From NCBI GenBank assembly GCA_028293405.1, contig JAQGOW010000499.1, forward strand, positions 1 through 5,806: a DNA stretch of 5,806 nt. Direction: 5' to 3'. Below are positions 5,490 to 5,806 of the stretch, in pieces. The DNA comes from Verrucomicrobiales bacterium (GTDB lineage Bacteria; Verrucomicrobiota; Verrucomicrobiia; Limisphaerales; Palsa-1400). The notes under the pieces are model-generated. The model saw only the letters and a list, made by a program, of their open reading frames with translations. It did no database searches and had not been told where the DNA came from. The position numbers and the translations under genes are program-made. Each line of letters begins with the position of its first letter. Positions within the stretch are counted from its first letter, which is position 1.

Positions 5490-5806
5490 TCTCACGTTCG
5501 CCCTCGCCGTCGCCGCGAGCGCCCAAGCTGCCGATTGGACACAATACCTCGGCCCAACGCGCAACGGCGTTTCAACCGAGACGATCGCCACCAAGTTTCC
5601 ATCCAGCGGCCCAAACTCTGGCAACATCCGACGCCCGGCGGCTTCAGTTCCTTCGCGGTTGTCGAAGGCGTCGCCGCGACGATGACGCTTCGCGAAATCG
5701 GCGGAGCCCAACAGGAAATCTGTCTCGCACTCGATCCTAAAACCGGCAATGAACTTAGGGCCACATCGTACGGCGTCGCGAACTACGGCGAAAAAAGCAC
5801 CGGCCA
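5470..5806 (+). pseudogene. Secreted PQQ-like beta-propeller repeat protein, frameshifted and cut by the window edge
   Basis: The 5' part encodes a signal peptide (MPRPLLNLTFALAVAASAQA, cleavage probably after residue 20), then ADWTQYLGPTRNGVSTET. This is the usual N-terminus of secreted PQQ-binding-like beta-propeller proteins that are abundant in Planctomycetes and Verrucomicrobia. That frame continues to Pro48-Asn49, loses family resemblance, and stops at TGA 5683-5685. The preceding (-1) frame takes over at 5616 with LWQHPTPGGFSSFAVVEG, then CLALDPKTGNELRATSYGVAN, which matches the next part of the same family, and stays open to the window end. The two halves therefore form one gene split by a one-base shift at about 5610-5616. 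Causes, in order of likelihood: a lost C in the C-run (assembly error or real mutation), or a programmed -1 frameshift. Such proteins are normally exported to the periplasm; whether this one binds a cofactor is unknown. The start overlaps parA by 20 bases. Confidence 0.8.
5610..5616 (+). other. Frame-change point with slippery-type heptamer CCCAAAC
   Basis: The heptamer reads C CCA AAC in the frame of the 5470 start, which fits the X XXY YYZ rule for -1 ribosomal slippage. It sits exactly where family similarity passes from the zero frame to the -1 frame. Downstream, CGACGCC (5629-5635) can pair with GGCGTCG (5667-5673), 12 bases after the heptamer. If the intact gene read GGC CCC AAA CTC TGG (Gly-Pro-Lys-Leu-Trp, as family members tend to), deleting one C would create this heptamer by itself, so its presence is weak evidence for programmed shifting. 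Confidence 0.4.

Noticed and set aside
4623..5711. Long open frame of 362 codons on the minus strand
   Set aside because: It lies antisense to parA, whose plus-strand translation has every ParA motif. The antisense product is low-complexity (many Asp, Gly, Arg, Ala) and matches nothing; it is a GC-rich shadow.

Overview
The window looks like chromosomal DNA from a verrucomicrobial bacterium, or a close relative in the Planctomycetes-Verrucomicrobia group. Three things suggest this: a large secreted protein carrying the ALERFRLRHHDYP / GKPLRYR / YSIGLDGVDDGG module, a secreted PQQ-type beta-propeller gene opening with ADWTQYLGPTRNGVS, and weak or absent Shine-Dalgarno sites before several genes. 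The assignment rests on recognising protein families by eye; no search was run.

Layout. The left edge cuts into a plus-strand CPBP-family membrane protease (2-820). It is followed after 5 bases by a thioredoxin-type arsenate reductase, arsC (826-1278). A perfect 10-bp inverted repeat sits one base after the arsC stop, in the short convergent gap. The minus strand from 3762 down to 1399 encodes a 787-residue secreted protein of unknown function. A divergent intergenic region of about 150 bases separates it from an SRAP/YedK-type abasic-site DNA-protein crosslink protein (3911-4561). After a 112-base gap comes a ParA/Soj-type ATPase (TTG 4674 or GTG 4692, to 5489). Its last 20 bases overlap the start of the PQQ-like propeller gene (5470 to the window edge), which is broken by a frameshift near 5610-5616.

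How the genes relate. CPBP-arsC is a tight same-strand pair and parA-propeller is an overlapping pair, so each is probably co-transcribed, but neither pair has an obvious shared function. There is no arsR or arsenite pump next to arsC within the window. No parB follows parA within the window. SRAP is a stand-alone genome-maintenance gene. I see no mobile element, CRISPR array, tRNA or rRNA.

The observation most worth checking is the propeller frameshift. The reading frame changes exactly at a heptamer, CCCAAAC, that fits the X XXY YYZ slippery-site rule in the correct phase, with possible RNA structure downstream. A single lost C would create the same heptamer automatically, so a mutation or assembly error remains the simpler explanation. 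No convincing new multi-gene system was found.
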